Source of the DNA: Glaciihabitans sp. dw_435
GTDB lineage: Bacteria; Actinomycetota; Actinomycetes; Actinomycetales; Microbacteriaceae
Length of the DNA: 64,000 nucleotides
Direction of reading: 5' to 3'
Assembly (NCBI RefSeq): GCF_018449675.1
Contig: NZ_JAAVUZ010000012.1
Coordinates: 18,899-82,898 of the forward strand
The position numbers and the translations under genes were made by a program. Positions 18,310 through 29,966 of this stretch are shown in pieces (the stretch's first letter is position 1; the number at the start of each line of letters is the position of its first letter). The notes under the pieces were generated by a model. The model saw only the letters and a program-made list of their open reading frames with translations, did no database searches and had not been told where the DNA came from.

Positions 18310-19161
18310 ATGCGTATCGCGGTAACTGGCAGCAACGGCAAGCTCGGCAGCGCCACGGTCGAGCGGCTCCGTGCCGATGGCCACGAGGTCATCGGTTTCG
18401 ACCTGGGTGGCACCCCCGGCGAGGGTTTCACCCGGGTGGACCTCACCGACTACGGCCAGACCCTCGACTCCTTCCTCGGCGTGACTGCGCGCCACGCCGG
18501 GCTGGACGCCATCGTGCACATGGCGGCAATCCCCGTAAACGGGCTCGTCCCCGACGTCACGACCTTCCACAACAACATGACGGTGTCGTTCAACGTCTTC
18601 CAGGCGGCCATGCGCGCGGGAATCAGCACCATCGTCTACGCCTCGAGCATCACGGCAATGGGCTTCCCGTTCGAGGAGGCGCCTGCCTTCTTCCCCGTCG
18701 ACGAGTCCGCCACCGCGGCCAACAACACCTACGGTCTCGTCAAGGTGATGGAGGAGGCAATGGTCGCCCAGCTCGTGCGCTGGGACCCGAACCTCAGCAT
18801 CACCGCGCTGCGGTACACCAACGTGACGGTCGCCGGTGAGTACGACCGCTTCGCCGAGCGGGCGGGCGATCCCGCATACCGTCGTGACCTCATCTGGAGT
18901 TACATTGACGCTCGGGATGGCGCGGCCGCCGTGTCCCTCGCGCTGGATGCCGCCACCCCGGGCCTCGAGGTGTACAACATTGCCGCGTCGGACACCGGAC
19001 TATCGGTGCCGTCGGCCACCCTCGTCGCGGACGCGTTCCCCGGCGTCCCCGTGACCAAACAACTCGGGCAGTTCGAAACCCTGATGTCGATCGACAAGGC
19101 GCGCGCTCGCCTCGGCTTCGAACCGCAGCACCTCTGGCGCTCCGAGCTCGGCCTGAGCTAA
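18310..19161 (+). CDS. NAD-dependent epimerase/dehydratase-family oxidoreductase
   Basis: 283-aa extended SDR. The Rossmann motif is TGSNGKLGSATV (residues 6-17); catalytic residues are the Ser cluster in VYASSITAMG and YGLVK with Tyr141 and Lys145. The family includes uronate dehydrogenase and UDP-sugar epimerases. The catabolic neighbourhood favours a free-sugar or sugar-acid dehydrogenase, but this is inference. A TAGGAT hexamer (18297-18302) ends 7 nt before the ATG and there is no Shine-Dalgarno, so a leaderless transcript is likely in addition to operon read-through. Its last 4 bases overlap the converging regulator gene. Confidence 0.87.
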   Translation: MRIAVTGSNGKLGSATVERLRADGHEVIGFDLGGTPGEGFTRVDLTDYGQTLDSFLGVTARHAGLDAIVHMAAIPVNGLVPDVTTFHNNMTVSFNVFQAAMRAGISTIVYASSITAMGFPFEEAPAFFPVDESATAANNTYGLVKVMEEAMVAQLVRWDPNLSITALRYTNVTVAGEYDRFAERAGDPAYRRDLIWSYIDARDGAAAVSLALDAATPGLEVYNIAASDTGLSVPSATLVADAFPGVPVTKQLGQFETLMSIDKARARLGFEPQHLWRSELGLS

Positions 19162-19529
19162 CCCAGCCCCTCCAGGCCTCCAGACGGGTTGCCCGCCACG
19201 TCGTCGGTGGCGGGGGTGATCGCGCCGTCGACGATGGCGCGCAGTGCTGCAAGGTGCCTGCCGAGGGCGACCCGGCCCTCGGGAGTGAGCTTCAGCCACG
19301 TACGAGGACGCTTGCCCACGTGGCCCTTGCGTGCCTCGACGTACCCTGCGGCCTCCAGCAGGGTGATCTGCTTGCTCAGCACCGAGTCCGATACCTCGAT
19401 GGTGTCGCGGAGGGCGCCGAACTCCATCTCGTCCAGATGCGCGAGGGTCGCCACGATGCTCAACCGCACGGGCCCGGTCAGCAGGTCATCGACGAGGTGC
19501 CGGGGGTGCGCCCGCGTCTGCTCGGTCAT
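19158..19529 (-). CDS. Winged-helix transcriptional regulator (MarR/ArsR-like)
   Basis: 123 aa. One winged helix: LTGPVRLSIVATLAHLDEMEFGALRDTIEVSDSVLSKQITLLEAAGYV is followed by a basic wing (RKGHVGKRPRTWLKLTPEG). This matches the single-domain 'winged helix DNA-binding' family often paired with small membrane proteins. The ATG at 19529 overlaps the stop of the upstream membrane-protein gene (ATGA). The probable binding site is the palindrome at 20026-20044 in front of that gene, so the pair is probably autoregulated. Confidence 0.85.
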   Translation of the reverse strand: MTEQTRAHPRHLVDDLLTGPVRLSIVATLAHLDEMEFGALRDTIEVSDSVLSKQITLLEAAGYVEARKGHVGKRPRTWLKLTPEGRVALGRHLAALRAIVDGAITPATDDVAGNPSGGLEGLG

Positions 19530-19975
19530 CGGGAAGCCCGGCGTGAACCGTTGATGGCGACGGGCAGTCCGCTCGCCAGCGCGAGCGGTACCCACAGCAC
19601 CGGTGAGCGCTCGGTGATGAGCAACGACAGCGCCAGCCCAACGAAAAAGATGCCAAGGGAGACGGCGAGCCCCCTGTTATAGCGATCGATCCAGCCAGTC
19701 GGGCTCACTCTGCGAAACACGTTGTAGATAGTGACGATGGCGACAATGCCAACGACGTACCCTGCGGAAACCACGAGAGCGACCTGCCAGGTCGCCACGG
19801 GCAGTACGTACACCGATGCGAGAAAGAACACCGAGACCAACGCGCCGAGAGCGATGCTCAATACCGCTCCGATCCGGGAGCGATCGCCCGCGGAGCGTCC
19901 GCGCTCGCCGCTGGTGTCGGCGGTGGCCAGCAGCGCCCTCGCTGCATCGGGAGTGATGTCGGAGTGAACAGTCAT
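19526..19975 (-). CDS. Membrane protein cotranscribed with regulator
   Basis: 149 aa, not recognised by name. After a 30-residue soluble N-terminus it has four hydrophobic segments (about residues 37-57, 61-82, 102-117 and 121-137), with a charged loop FRRVSPTGWIDRYNRG between segments 2 and 3. The ATG at 19975 has AGGAAGG upstream; the longer frame to 20098 runs through the operator and is rejected. The product probably senses or handles whatever the coupled regulator controls. Confidence 0.82.
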   Translation of the reverse strand: MTVHSDITPDAARALLATADTSGERGRSAGDRSRIGAVLSIALGALVSVFFLASVYVLPVATWQVALVVSAGYVVGIVAIVTIYNVFRRVSPTGWIDRYNRGLAVSLGIFFVGLALSLLITERSPVLWVPLALASGLPVAINGSRRASR

Positions 19976-20019
19976 GGGAGAGCCTTCCTGCAGAGGGAGT
20001 GGTTGGTAATTCCAGTGTG

Positions 20020-20044
20020 ACATTAACTTTCCCATATGGAAAGT
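20020..20044 (-). promoter_or_regulatory. Palindromic operator and -10 of the membrane protein/regulator pair
   Basis: The inverted repeat ACTTTCC-N5-GGAAAGT (20026-20044) contains the inner palindrome CCATATGG (20032-20039). A TAATGT hexamer on the minus strand (20025-20020) could be the -10. Its placement upstream of the winged-helix regulator's operon suggests autorepression. Confidence 0.6.
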
Positions 20045-20232
20045 AGTGTCCATAGCGGACGAGTGGATGTCCCAAGCCGGGCACTCCTGGCCGGCCACTC
20101 GTGCCCGTCCACCGGGTGATACAGATTCGCGGCTACAAGTGTTTCGTCAGATCAGGAGTTTTCGGCAGATTGCACCTTCGTGCGGATGATCGGGAGGCTA
20201 TGACCCGCATTCTCCTTATCTGGCGAACTCGA

Positions 20233-20343
20233 AGCGCGAGCAGCCCGCCACAGCGCGAGCAGCCCGCCACAGCGCGAGCAGCCCGCCACAGCGCGCTCAC
20301 CTGCCACAGCGCGCACACCCGCCACAGCGCGCACACCCGCCAC
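20233..20343. repeat. Tandem repeat, three 19-bp plus three 18-bp units
   Basis: Three perfect copies of AGCGCGAGCAGCCCGCCAC (20233-20289) are followed by three shorter variants of 18 bp (20290-20307, 20308-20325, 20326-20343); the last two are identical (AGCGCGCACACCCGCCAC). There are no spacers, so it is not a CRISPR array. It ends about 70 bp before the gene at 20415. Function unknown; slippage should make it variable between strains. Confidence 0.85.
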
Positions 20344-20414
20344 AGCGCCGGCGCAGCGAGCTACCCCGAGCGCAAGGCCTGACCTCCGGCGGCGCCCCGA
20401 AGTAGGTTTCTGAC

Positions 20415-20831
20415 GTGGACCCCACCGTAGAAGCCGGAACCATCCAGGGATGGTTCACCCTCGCCGCCGCCGTAGTCGCCGCGCTCGCCGCCATCGTCGG
20501 GGTGATCGTCACCGGTGCCAGCGCCGCCAAGACGCAGAGCTGGGTCGGACGCGACCAGTGGTGGCAGCGGTTCTCCTGGGCTACGGAAAAGGCGATCAGC
20601 AACGATGACGCCGACTCAGAACTGGGCCTGTCCGTGCTGCTGTCGCTCATCAATGTGCCGTGGGCCAAGCGCGAGGACAACGAGATGGCAATCACGGTCG
20701 CCCGCGTGGTGAAGGTCCGCCGGGAGAACCTCGACCGCACCGCCATCGCCCCGCTCGCCGCCGACCGTCCGCACGAGCTCGCGCTTCAGCTCGAGGCGAA
20801 GGCGCTCTCCAACCTCGGTCTCACGTCCTAG
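20415..20831 (+). CDS. Small single-pass membrane protein, unknown
   Basis: 138 aa, not recognised. One transmembrane segment lies near the N-terminus (about residues 12-36, Ala/Val/Ile-rich), followed by a basic/aromatic cytoplasmic region (TQSWVGRDQWWQRFSW) and a mostly helical tail. The GTG at 20415 has no ribosome site, but TAGGTT (20403-20408) ends 6 nt before it, so a leaderless mRNA is expected. It converges with the iron-transport permease 18 bp away. Confidence 0.72.
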   Translation: MDPTVEAGTIQGWFTLAAAVVAALAAIVGVIVTGASAAKTQSWVGRDQWWQRFSWATEKAISNDDADSELGLSVLLSLINVPWAKREDNEMAITVARVVKVRRENLDRTAIAPLAADRPHELALQLEAKALSNLGLTS

Positions 20832-20849
20832 CGTCCGGGCTCCCGCGGG

Positions 20850-22922
20850 TCAGCGCCGGGACCGCCACAGCAGCCAGATGAAGTACGGCGTTCCGACGAT
20901 CGCGGTGAGCAGCCCAGCACCCAGCTGTCCGGGCGCAATCACCGTGCGTCCCAGCACGTCGGCGAGGCAGACCAGGAACGCGCCAAGCAGCATGGCGATC
21001 GGGATGACCCGGGCGTGCCGCCGCCCGACGAGCGCGCGTGCGGCGTGGGGGGCCACAAGCCCGACAAACCCGATCACTCCGACCGCCGATACCGCCGTCG
21101 CCGTCAGCAGCACGCTCACGACCAGCAGCGGAAGACGGGATGACCCGAGCCGGAGCCCGAGGAGCCGCGGGGTGTCGTCGTCGATCGAGATCAGGTCGAT
21201 CTGGCGGTGCCGCATGATCGCGACGATCACCCCGATCGCGAGAACGACCACGACGGGCGCGATGTCCGACAGCTCGCGCCCATAGGTCGATCCAGACAGC
21301 CACGTCAGTGCCTTGGTGGCGTTGAACGGGTCGGTCAGGGCGATGAGGAACGTGATGACCGCGGTCGTCGCGGCAGACATGCCCACTCCGACGAGCACCA
21401 GCCGGTTCTGTCGAAAACCGCCGCGCGCCGCGAGCCCGAAGACGATCGCCGCCGTCACCGCGCCGCCCACCAGTGCTGCACCGGCGAGCCCCCAGGTCGG
21501 CACCACCGGCACCGTCGTGACCAGGATGACGGCGCCAAGGGCGGCGCCCCCGGAGACACCGAGGATGCCGGGCTCGGCCAGCGGGTTCCGGGTGACTGCC
21601 TGCACGAGCGTTCCCGCGAGCGCGAGCGCCGCCCCGGCCGTCAGCGCGGCAAGAACGCGGGGAACGCGGGTGTCGAGAACGAACGAGACGACCCGCCCGG
21701 CGTGCCCGGTGAGCCAGTTCGTGACATCCCCCAGCAGCAGCTTGGCGTCGCCCAGCAGCATGGACGCGACGGTCACGGCGATGACCGCGGCGACCAGCGC
21801 GAGCAGGGTGACGACGAACCGGGTGCGCGACGCGACGCGCTGGCGGTCGGCGGGTGCGACCTCTCCCGAGTCGCGCGAGCGAAGCGCCATGACGATGAGG
21901 AAGATCGCTCCGACGAGGGTGGTGATGACCCCCGTGGGGATGGCGACGGACCTGTCCGCGCCGACGACCGCACGCAGCAGAACGTCCGAGCCCAGCACAA
22001 GCACAACGCCGACGAGCCCCGACAGCGGCAGGAAACTCCTCGCCCGCATCAGCCCGGGGAATGTCCGCGCGAGCGGGCGCACCAGCGCCGGTGCAGAGAG
22101 GCCGACGAAGCCGATCGGTCCGGCAATCGTCACGGCCACCGCCGACAGCAGCACAGCGAACACGATGGTGGTGATGCGGGTGGTCGCAACATTGACGCCC
22201 ACGCTCCGCGCAGCATCATCGCCCAACCGCAGCGCGTCCATGCGCCGGGCGAGCACGAGCAGGCCGATCAGCCCGACCACGATCACCGGCGCCATCTGGT
22301 TCACACCATCGGAACTGCTCTGGCTGATGCTTCCGGCGCTCCACTGGTAGAGGCCGGCGGTGCGTTCCGGGAACAGAATGATGAGCGCGTCCGTGATGGA
22401 GCCGATCCCGATCGCAAGGGCGCTGCCGGCCAGAACCAACCTGATCGTGCCGCTGCCAAGACCTGACAGCGTGACGACGACGATCGCGGCGGCGAGTCCT
22501 CCGACAAAGGCAACGCCCGACGACGCCAGCACCGGGAATGAGACGCCGGTCACCGCGACGAGCGTGAGCGAGAAGTACGCGCCCGCGTTCACGGCAAGGG
22601 TGTCCGGCGAGGCGAGAACATTTCGGCTGACCAGCTGCATTGCCGCCCCCGCACACCCCAGGGCGACACCCACGAGGATTCCGGCGAACATGCGGGGGAG
22701 ACGGGATGCCACGACCACCGCGGCATCCCCCTCGCCGGCATGTCCGGTCAGAGCGTTCCAGATCTGCGACGGTCCCACGGCCGCCGTGCCCTGGGTGATA
22801 TCGATGAGCCCCAGCACCACGATGAGCACCACGAGACCCACCGTCACCGCCGCGAGACTCACGGCGCGCGCGGGCCGCGCCGCAGACGGAGCCGTGTCTC
22901 TGCCGGCGGTGGTGACGGTCAT
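20850..22922 (-). CDS. Iron-siderophore ABC permease, fused double FecCD protein
   Basis: 690 aa, twice the length of a normal FecCD permease. Two homologous halves (about 1-340 and 350-690) each carry about ten membrane segments and the repeat signature (LASPDTLAVNAGAYFSL in half 1, LAEPGILGVSGGAALGA in half 2), and each ends with the conserved FVGLxAPxxxR region. This single-chain organisation is like FhuB. The ATG at 22922 begins 30 bp after the binding-protein gene. It imports Fe(III)-siderophore together with the neighbouring lipoprotein and ATPase. Confidence 0.93.
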   Translation of the reverse strand: MTVTTAGRDTAPSAARPARAVSLAAVTVGLVVLIVVLGLIDITQGTAAVGPSQIWNALTGHAGEGDAAVVVASRLPRMFAGILVGVALGCAGAAMQLVSRNVLASPDTLAVNAGAYFSLTLVAVTGVSFPVLASSGVAFVGGLAAAIVVVTLSGLGSGTIRLVLAGSALAIGIGSITDALIILFPERTAGLYQWSAGSISQSSSDGVNQMAPVIVVGLIGLLVLARRMDALRLGDDAARSVGVNVATTRITTIVFAVLLSAVAVTIAGPIGFVGLSAPALVRPLARTFPGLMRARSFLPLSGLVGVVLVLGSDVLLRAVVGADRSVAIPTGVITTLVGAIFLIVMALRSRDSGEVAPADRQRVASRTRFVVTLLALVAAVIAVTVASMLLGDAKLLLGDVTNWLTGHAGRVVSFVLDTRVPRVLAALTAGAALALAGTLVQAVTRNPLAEPGILGVSGGAALGAVILVTTVPVVPTWGLAGAALVGGAVTAAIVFGLAARGGFRQNRLVLVGVGMSAATTAVITFLIALTDPFNATKALTWLSGSTYGRELSDIAPVVVVLAIGVIVAIMRHRQIDLISIDDDTPRLLGLRLGSSRLPLLVVSVLLTATAVSAVGVIGFVGLVAPHAARALVGRRHARVIPIAMLLGAFLVCLADVLGRTVIAPGQLGAGLLTAIVGTPYFIWLLWRSRR

Positions 22923-22952
22923 CGGGTGCGCGGAGCTGCCTGGGCCGCGTGG

Positions 22953-23933
22953 CTACTTGGCGGTGAGTTCGGCGACGACGGAGTCGACGTACGCCATCAT
23001 CGAGCCCGGTCCGCCGAACATCCAGATGCCATCGTCGATGCGGTGCACGGTGCCCGCCTTGACGAAGGCGAGGGACTTCCAGATGGGGTTGGTAGCGAGG
23101 TGATCGACGAAGACGTCTCCGCCGTCGCCGTCATTGGCGATGTAGAGGAACTGCACATCGCCGAGCTTCGTCAGTGCTTCGACATCCGTGCTGCCCATGC
23201 CGTAGGCGGCGTCGCCCTCGATGGTCCACGCGTCGCTGAGGCCGAGCTCTGTGGTGACGGCGCCCACGAGGGACGTCTTCGTGTAGGGACGAATGGTGAC
23301 CTGGTTGGCGTCGAAATAGCCGTCGGCGAAGGCGAACTTGGCTCCGGCGAGTCCGGCATCTGCCAACGCGGCCTTGCCCGAGGCGATCTTCGCGTCGAAC
23401 TCGGTCTTGAGATCCTTCGCCGTGTCCTCCGTGCCGGTCGCCTGGGCGATGAGGTCGAGGTTGGTGAACATCTGACCGATCTGGTCGGCGCCGTCCGCGG
23501 AGGTCACCTGCAGCACGGGGGCTATCTTGCGCAGCTGCGCCACGGATGCCGGGGTCAGGTCGGTCGTCGCCACGATCAGGTCCGGCGCGAGGGCGGCGAT
23601 GGTGTCGAGGCTGGGCTCACCGCGCGTTCCGATGTCCTTCGGGGTGTTGGTCAGCGGCACGGCCGAGTCCCACAGGTTGTACCCCTTCACGTCCGAGACG
23701 CCGACGGGGTCAACGCCCAGGGAGACGAGGCTCTCCACGACGTTCCACTCGGTTCCGACGACCTTGGTGGCCGGTCCATCGAGCGTGATCTCGGTTCCGC
23801 TCGCGTCTTTCAGCGTGATCGCGGCGGAGCTGCTGCTGGAACCGCCGGACGGCGCTTCGGTGGTGCCGCAAGCGGTCAGTGACAGTGCGGCCGTCGCGAC
23901 GATGGCGGTGGCTATAAGGAGTCGGAGTCTCAT
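22953..23933 (-). CDS. Iron-siderophore-binding lipoprotein
   Basis: 326 aa, FecB/FepB-type cluster-A solute receptor. Signal: MRLRLLIATAIVATAALSLTAC with lipobox Cys22, then a Ser-rich linker. The binding-domain pattern VVGTEWNVVESLVSLGVDPVG and APDLIVATTDLT is standard for the family. The ATG at 23933 overlaps the ATPase stop as ATGA. The same frame continues upstream for another 337 codons but is antisense/other-frame ATPase sequence there. The exact siderophore cannot be told from sequence. Confidence 0.92.
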   Translation of the reverse strand: MRLRLLIATAIVATAALSLTACGTTEAPSGGSSSSSAAITLKDASGTEITLDGPATKVVGTEWNVVESLVSLGVDPVGVSDVKGYNLWDSAVPLTNTPKDIGTRGEPSLDTIAALAPDLIVATTDLTPASVAQLRKIAPVLQVTSADGADQIGQMFTNLDLIAQATGTEDTAKDLKTEFDAKIASGKAALADAGLAGAKFAFADGYFDANQVTIRPYTKTSLVGAVTTELGLSDAWTIEGDAAYGMGSTDVEALTKLGDVQFLYIANDGDGGDVFVDHLATNPIWKSLAFVKAGTVHRIDDGIWMFGGPGSMMAYVDSVVAELTAK

Positions 23934-24823
23934 GATGAGGAGTGGAGCCTTTCGGTTCTGGTGTTGTGGCGGCCGACGGCGTGGGTGCGCATCTGGCCGT
24001 TCGTAGGGTCGGTGTGCACGTCGATGCGGATTCCGTAGACGTCGCTGAGGAGCCCGGCATCGAGCACCTCCGTGGGCGTGCCGTAGGAGACGATCCGCCC
24101 GGAGCTGAGCAGTGCAACGTGGTCGGCAATGGCCGCCGCCTGGTCGAGGTCGTGCAGCACCACCCCGATCGCGATGTCGCGTGTGTCGGCGAGATCGCGG
24201 ATGAGGTCGAGCAACTCCACCTGGTACCGAAGGTCGAGGTAGGTGGTCGGTTCGTCCAGCAGAAGGATGCCGGTCTCCTGCGCGAGGCAGCTCGCCAGCC
24301 AGACCCGTTGCAGCTGGCCGCCCGAGAGCTGATCGACGCCGCGGTCGGCGTACTCGGTGAGTCCCGTGATCATGAGGGAATGGTCGATGGCGGATGACCC
24401 GTGCGGATCTGCCCGCCCCCACCGGCCGCGATACGGGAACCGGCCGAATTCGACGACGTCGCGCACACTCAGTCCGCCGGGCGTGGGCCGACCCTGCGTG
24501 AGCAGTGCCACGCGCCGCGCGAAGTGCTTGAGCGTCAGGTCGAAACCGTTGACGTCGGCCGGGGCATCCGCCTGTCCGTCCGCCTGGTCCGCGGCGATCG
24601 TCATGGAGCCCGAGCGCGGTCGCTGCAGCCGGGCAAGGGTGCGCAGCAGCGTGGACTTGCCGCTGCCGTTCGGGCCGACGAGCGCGGTGACCTGCCCGGG
24701 GTGCAGTTCGAGAGCGGCTCCATGCACAACATCGACGTTGTCGTAGGCCACGGTGATGTTCGTCGCTCCGAGGGCAACTCGCCCCGGAGTGCGGGCGTTG
24801 TCGGGGGCGGCGGCGGCGACCAT
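23930..24823 (-). CDS. Iron-siderophore ABC transporter ATPase
   Basis: 297 aa, FepC/FhuC-type. Walker A GPNGSGKST is at about 50-58, the signature LSGGQLQRVWLA at about 167-178, Walker B GILLLDEPTTYLDL follows, and the H-loop is VLHDLDQA. A somewhat acidic insertion (DQADGQADAPADVNG) follows the first beta domain. It is first gene of the operon. The ATG at 24823 sits at the edge of a DtxR/IdeR box, and a -10-like TAGGCT inside the box ends 6 nt before it, so the transcript is probably leaderless and iron-repressed. Confidence 0.93.
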   Translation of the reverse strand: MVAAAAPDNARTPGRVALGATNITVAYDNVDVVHGAALELHPGQVTALVGPNGSGKSTLLRTLARLQRPRSGSMTIAADQADGQADAPADVNGFDLTLKHFARRVALLTQGRPTPGGLSVRDVVEFGRFPYRGRWGRADPHGSSAIDHSLMITGLTEYADRGVDQLSGGQLQRVWLASCLAQETGILLLDEPTTYLDLRYQVELLDLIRDLADTRDIAIGVVLHDLDQAAAIADHVALLSSGRIVSYGTPTEVLDAGLLSDVYGIRIDVHTDPTNGQMRTHAVGRHNTRTERLHSSS

Positions 24824-24841
24824 GAGGTAAGCCTAACCTAA
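24823..24841 (-). promoter_or_regulatory. DtxR/IdeR iron box over the siderophore-importer start
   Basis: Minus-strand reading is TTAGGTTAGGCTTACCTCA, matching the DtxR/IdeR consensus TTAGGTTAGGCTAACCTAA at 17 of 19 positions. It runs up to and includes the A of the ATG at 24823. Binding of the Fe(II)-loaded repressor would cover the -10 element and start site. Confidence 0.88.
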
Positions 24842-24885
24842 CCGGAAAGGGGCCGGCCGTGCTTGTGTGGACCGCGCACCGTCGG

Positions 24886-25503
24886 CTAGACGCGCGGGCG
24901 AAGCCCCCGTCGCGAGGTGATGAGGTGCGAGACGCGGTCGACAACGACGCCGAGCGCCAGGGCGACGATGACCGCGACCACTGCCGCGAGCAGCGGACTG
25001 TTGTGGAACGTCGCCGCGGCGACGGTGCCGATGATGGTCGAATAGGCGGCCCAGCAGATGCCCGCGAGGATCGTCAGCGGAAGGAACCGGCGGAAGGGGA
25101 GTCCAGTCGCTCCCGCCATCACATTGACCGCGATGCGCCCCACGGGAATGTACCGTCCCACCAGGATGAGGCTGGCCGGTCGTGTCGCGAGCCCGTGGGC
25201 GGCCCAGGTGAACAGACGTTCGGCGGAGGGCCGGCGCATCCACTTAAATCGGGTGATTCCCACCCGGCGCCCGAGCAGGTAACACAGGCTGTCGCCGGTG
25301 ATCGCGCCCGCGGCGGCGACCGCCAGGACGCCCCAGAGCATCGGTTGCCCGGTGCTCGCGCCCACCGCAACGGCGGCGACGATCAGCGTCTCGCTCGGCA
25401 CCGGCGGGAAGAACCCGTCGGCGATGCACACGATGAAGAGCACCGCGTAGATCCAGGGGGATGACGCGGTCGACATCAAAATGTCGTTCAGTACCTCAAC
25501 CAT
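24886..25503 (-). CDS. DedA-family membrane protein
   Basis: 205 aa with four to five membrane segments. DedA/SNARE-associated motifs are present: FPPVPSETLIVAAVAVGAS, then FxGRxxP-like VGRYIPVGRIAVNVMAGATGLPFRRF with the conserved Arg residues. Members act in membrane homeostasis as proton-coupled lipid or undecaprenyl-phosphate flippases. The ATG at 25503 has GGAGG with ideal spacing, so it is chosen over the frame start at 25521. It stands alone between the iron operon and the small LEA-like gene. Confidence 0.9.
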   Translation of the reverse strand: MVEVLNDILMSTASSPWIYAVLFIVCIADGFFPPVPSETLIVAAVAVGASTGQPMLWGVLAVAAAGAITGDSLCYLLGRRVGITRFKWMRRPSAERLFTWAAHGLATRPASLILVGRYIPVGRIAVNVMAGATGLPFRRFLPLTILAGICWAAYSTIIGTVAAATFHNSPLLAAVVAVIVALALGVVVDRVSHLITSRRGLRPRV

Positions 25504-25613
25504 CGCGTACCTCCACGACACCCACGGTACGGAGCATCCATGCAGCCATCATCGGTCGCGAGGGTGAACGCGCGTCGTCCTCAAGGTGGACATTCGGTCG
25601 CGAAACGCAAGAA

Positions 25614-25642
25614 GGGTCCGCAGCCATCCCGGCTGCGGACCC
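25614..25642 (-). terminator. Strong hairpin downstream of the LEA-like gene
   Basis: A perfect 12-bp stem, GGGTCCGCAGCC / GGCTGCGGACCC, with a 5-nt loop lies 20 bp beyond the stop of the gene at 25662. On the minus strand the stem is followed by TTCTT, so it fits an intrinsic terminator. Confidence 0.75.
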
Positions 25643-25661
25643 TCCCGCGAGGAGAAAGACG

Positions 25662-25877
25662 TTAGTTACGCAGGTCTTCCTTGTACTCGTTCTTTGCTTC
25701 GGTGGCGTCGCGGTTCGCCTCCGCGTGCTTCACATCTGCTTCGGCCTTCTTGACGTCTGCCTCTGCGTGAAGCTCGTCAGCCTTGTCGGAGATGCGTTCC
25801 TTGGTGTCGTCAACGAACTCACCGATCTTCTTACCGGTGGCCTCGGCGGCATCCTTCGCGTTGTCTAGAAATCCCAT
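25662..25877 (-). CDS. Small LEA/CsbD-like hydrophilic helical protein
   Basis: 71 aa, highly charged and lacking hydrophobic segments after the first helix. It starts MGFLDNAKDAAEATGKKIG and contains repeating motifs of about 7-11 residues (AEADVKKAEADVKHAEAN), as in late-embryogenesis-abundant-like stress proteins. The ATG at 25877 has GGAGGGAGC upstream, a strong site suggesting high expression, and a terminator follows. Probably a stress or desiccation protein; no enzymatic role expected. Confidence 0.8.
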   Translation of the reverse strand: MGFLDNAKDAAEATGKKIGEFVDDTKERISDKADELHAEADVKKAEADVKHAEANRDATEAKNEYKEDLRN

Positions 25878-25984
25878 GTGACGCTCCCTCCATTTGATTG
25901 CGTGGCTCCAGCGTAGAAGCGCTGCCTGTGTGTGTCCGGTGGGTTGCTTGTGAGCGGATTTTGTGGGTCTGAGAGCAACTCGCG

Positions 25985-29951
<3,967 letters not shown>

Positions 29952-29966
29952 CGCTTCACGCGCCGA

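Larger units (their letters stand above)
19976..20414. other. 439-bp noncoding stretch
   Basis: Contains the palindromic operator (20026-20044) and the 18/19-bp tandem repeat (20233-20343). Open frames here (for example 20101-20382, plus) have repeat-derived, low-complexity translations and no ribosome site. No RNA gene is apparent. Confidence 0.7.

Noticed and set aside
20233..20343. CRISPR array
   Set aside because: Units abut without spacers and no cas genes are present; it is a simple tandem repeat.
20101..20382. Possible 93-aa protein with HSAHTRHSAHTRHSA repeats
   Set aside because: The repeats come from the DNA tandem array, there is no ribosome site or leaderless hexamer, and nothing resembles a known protein.
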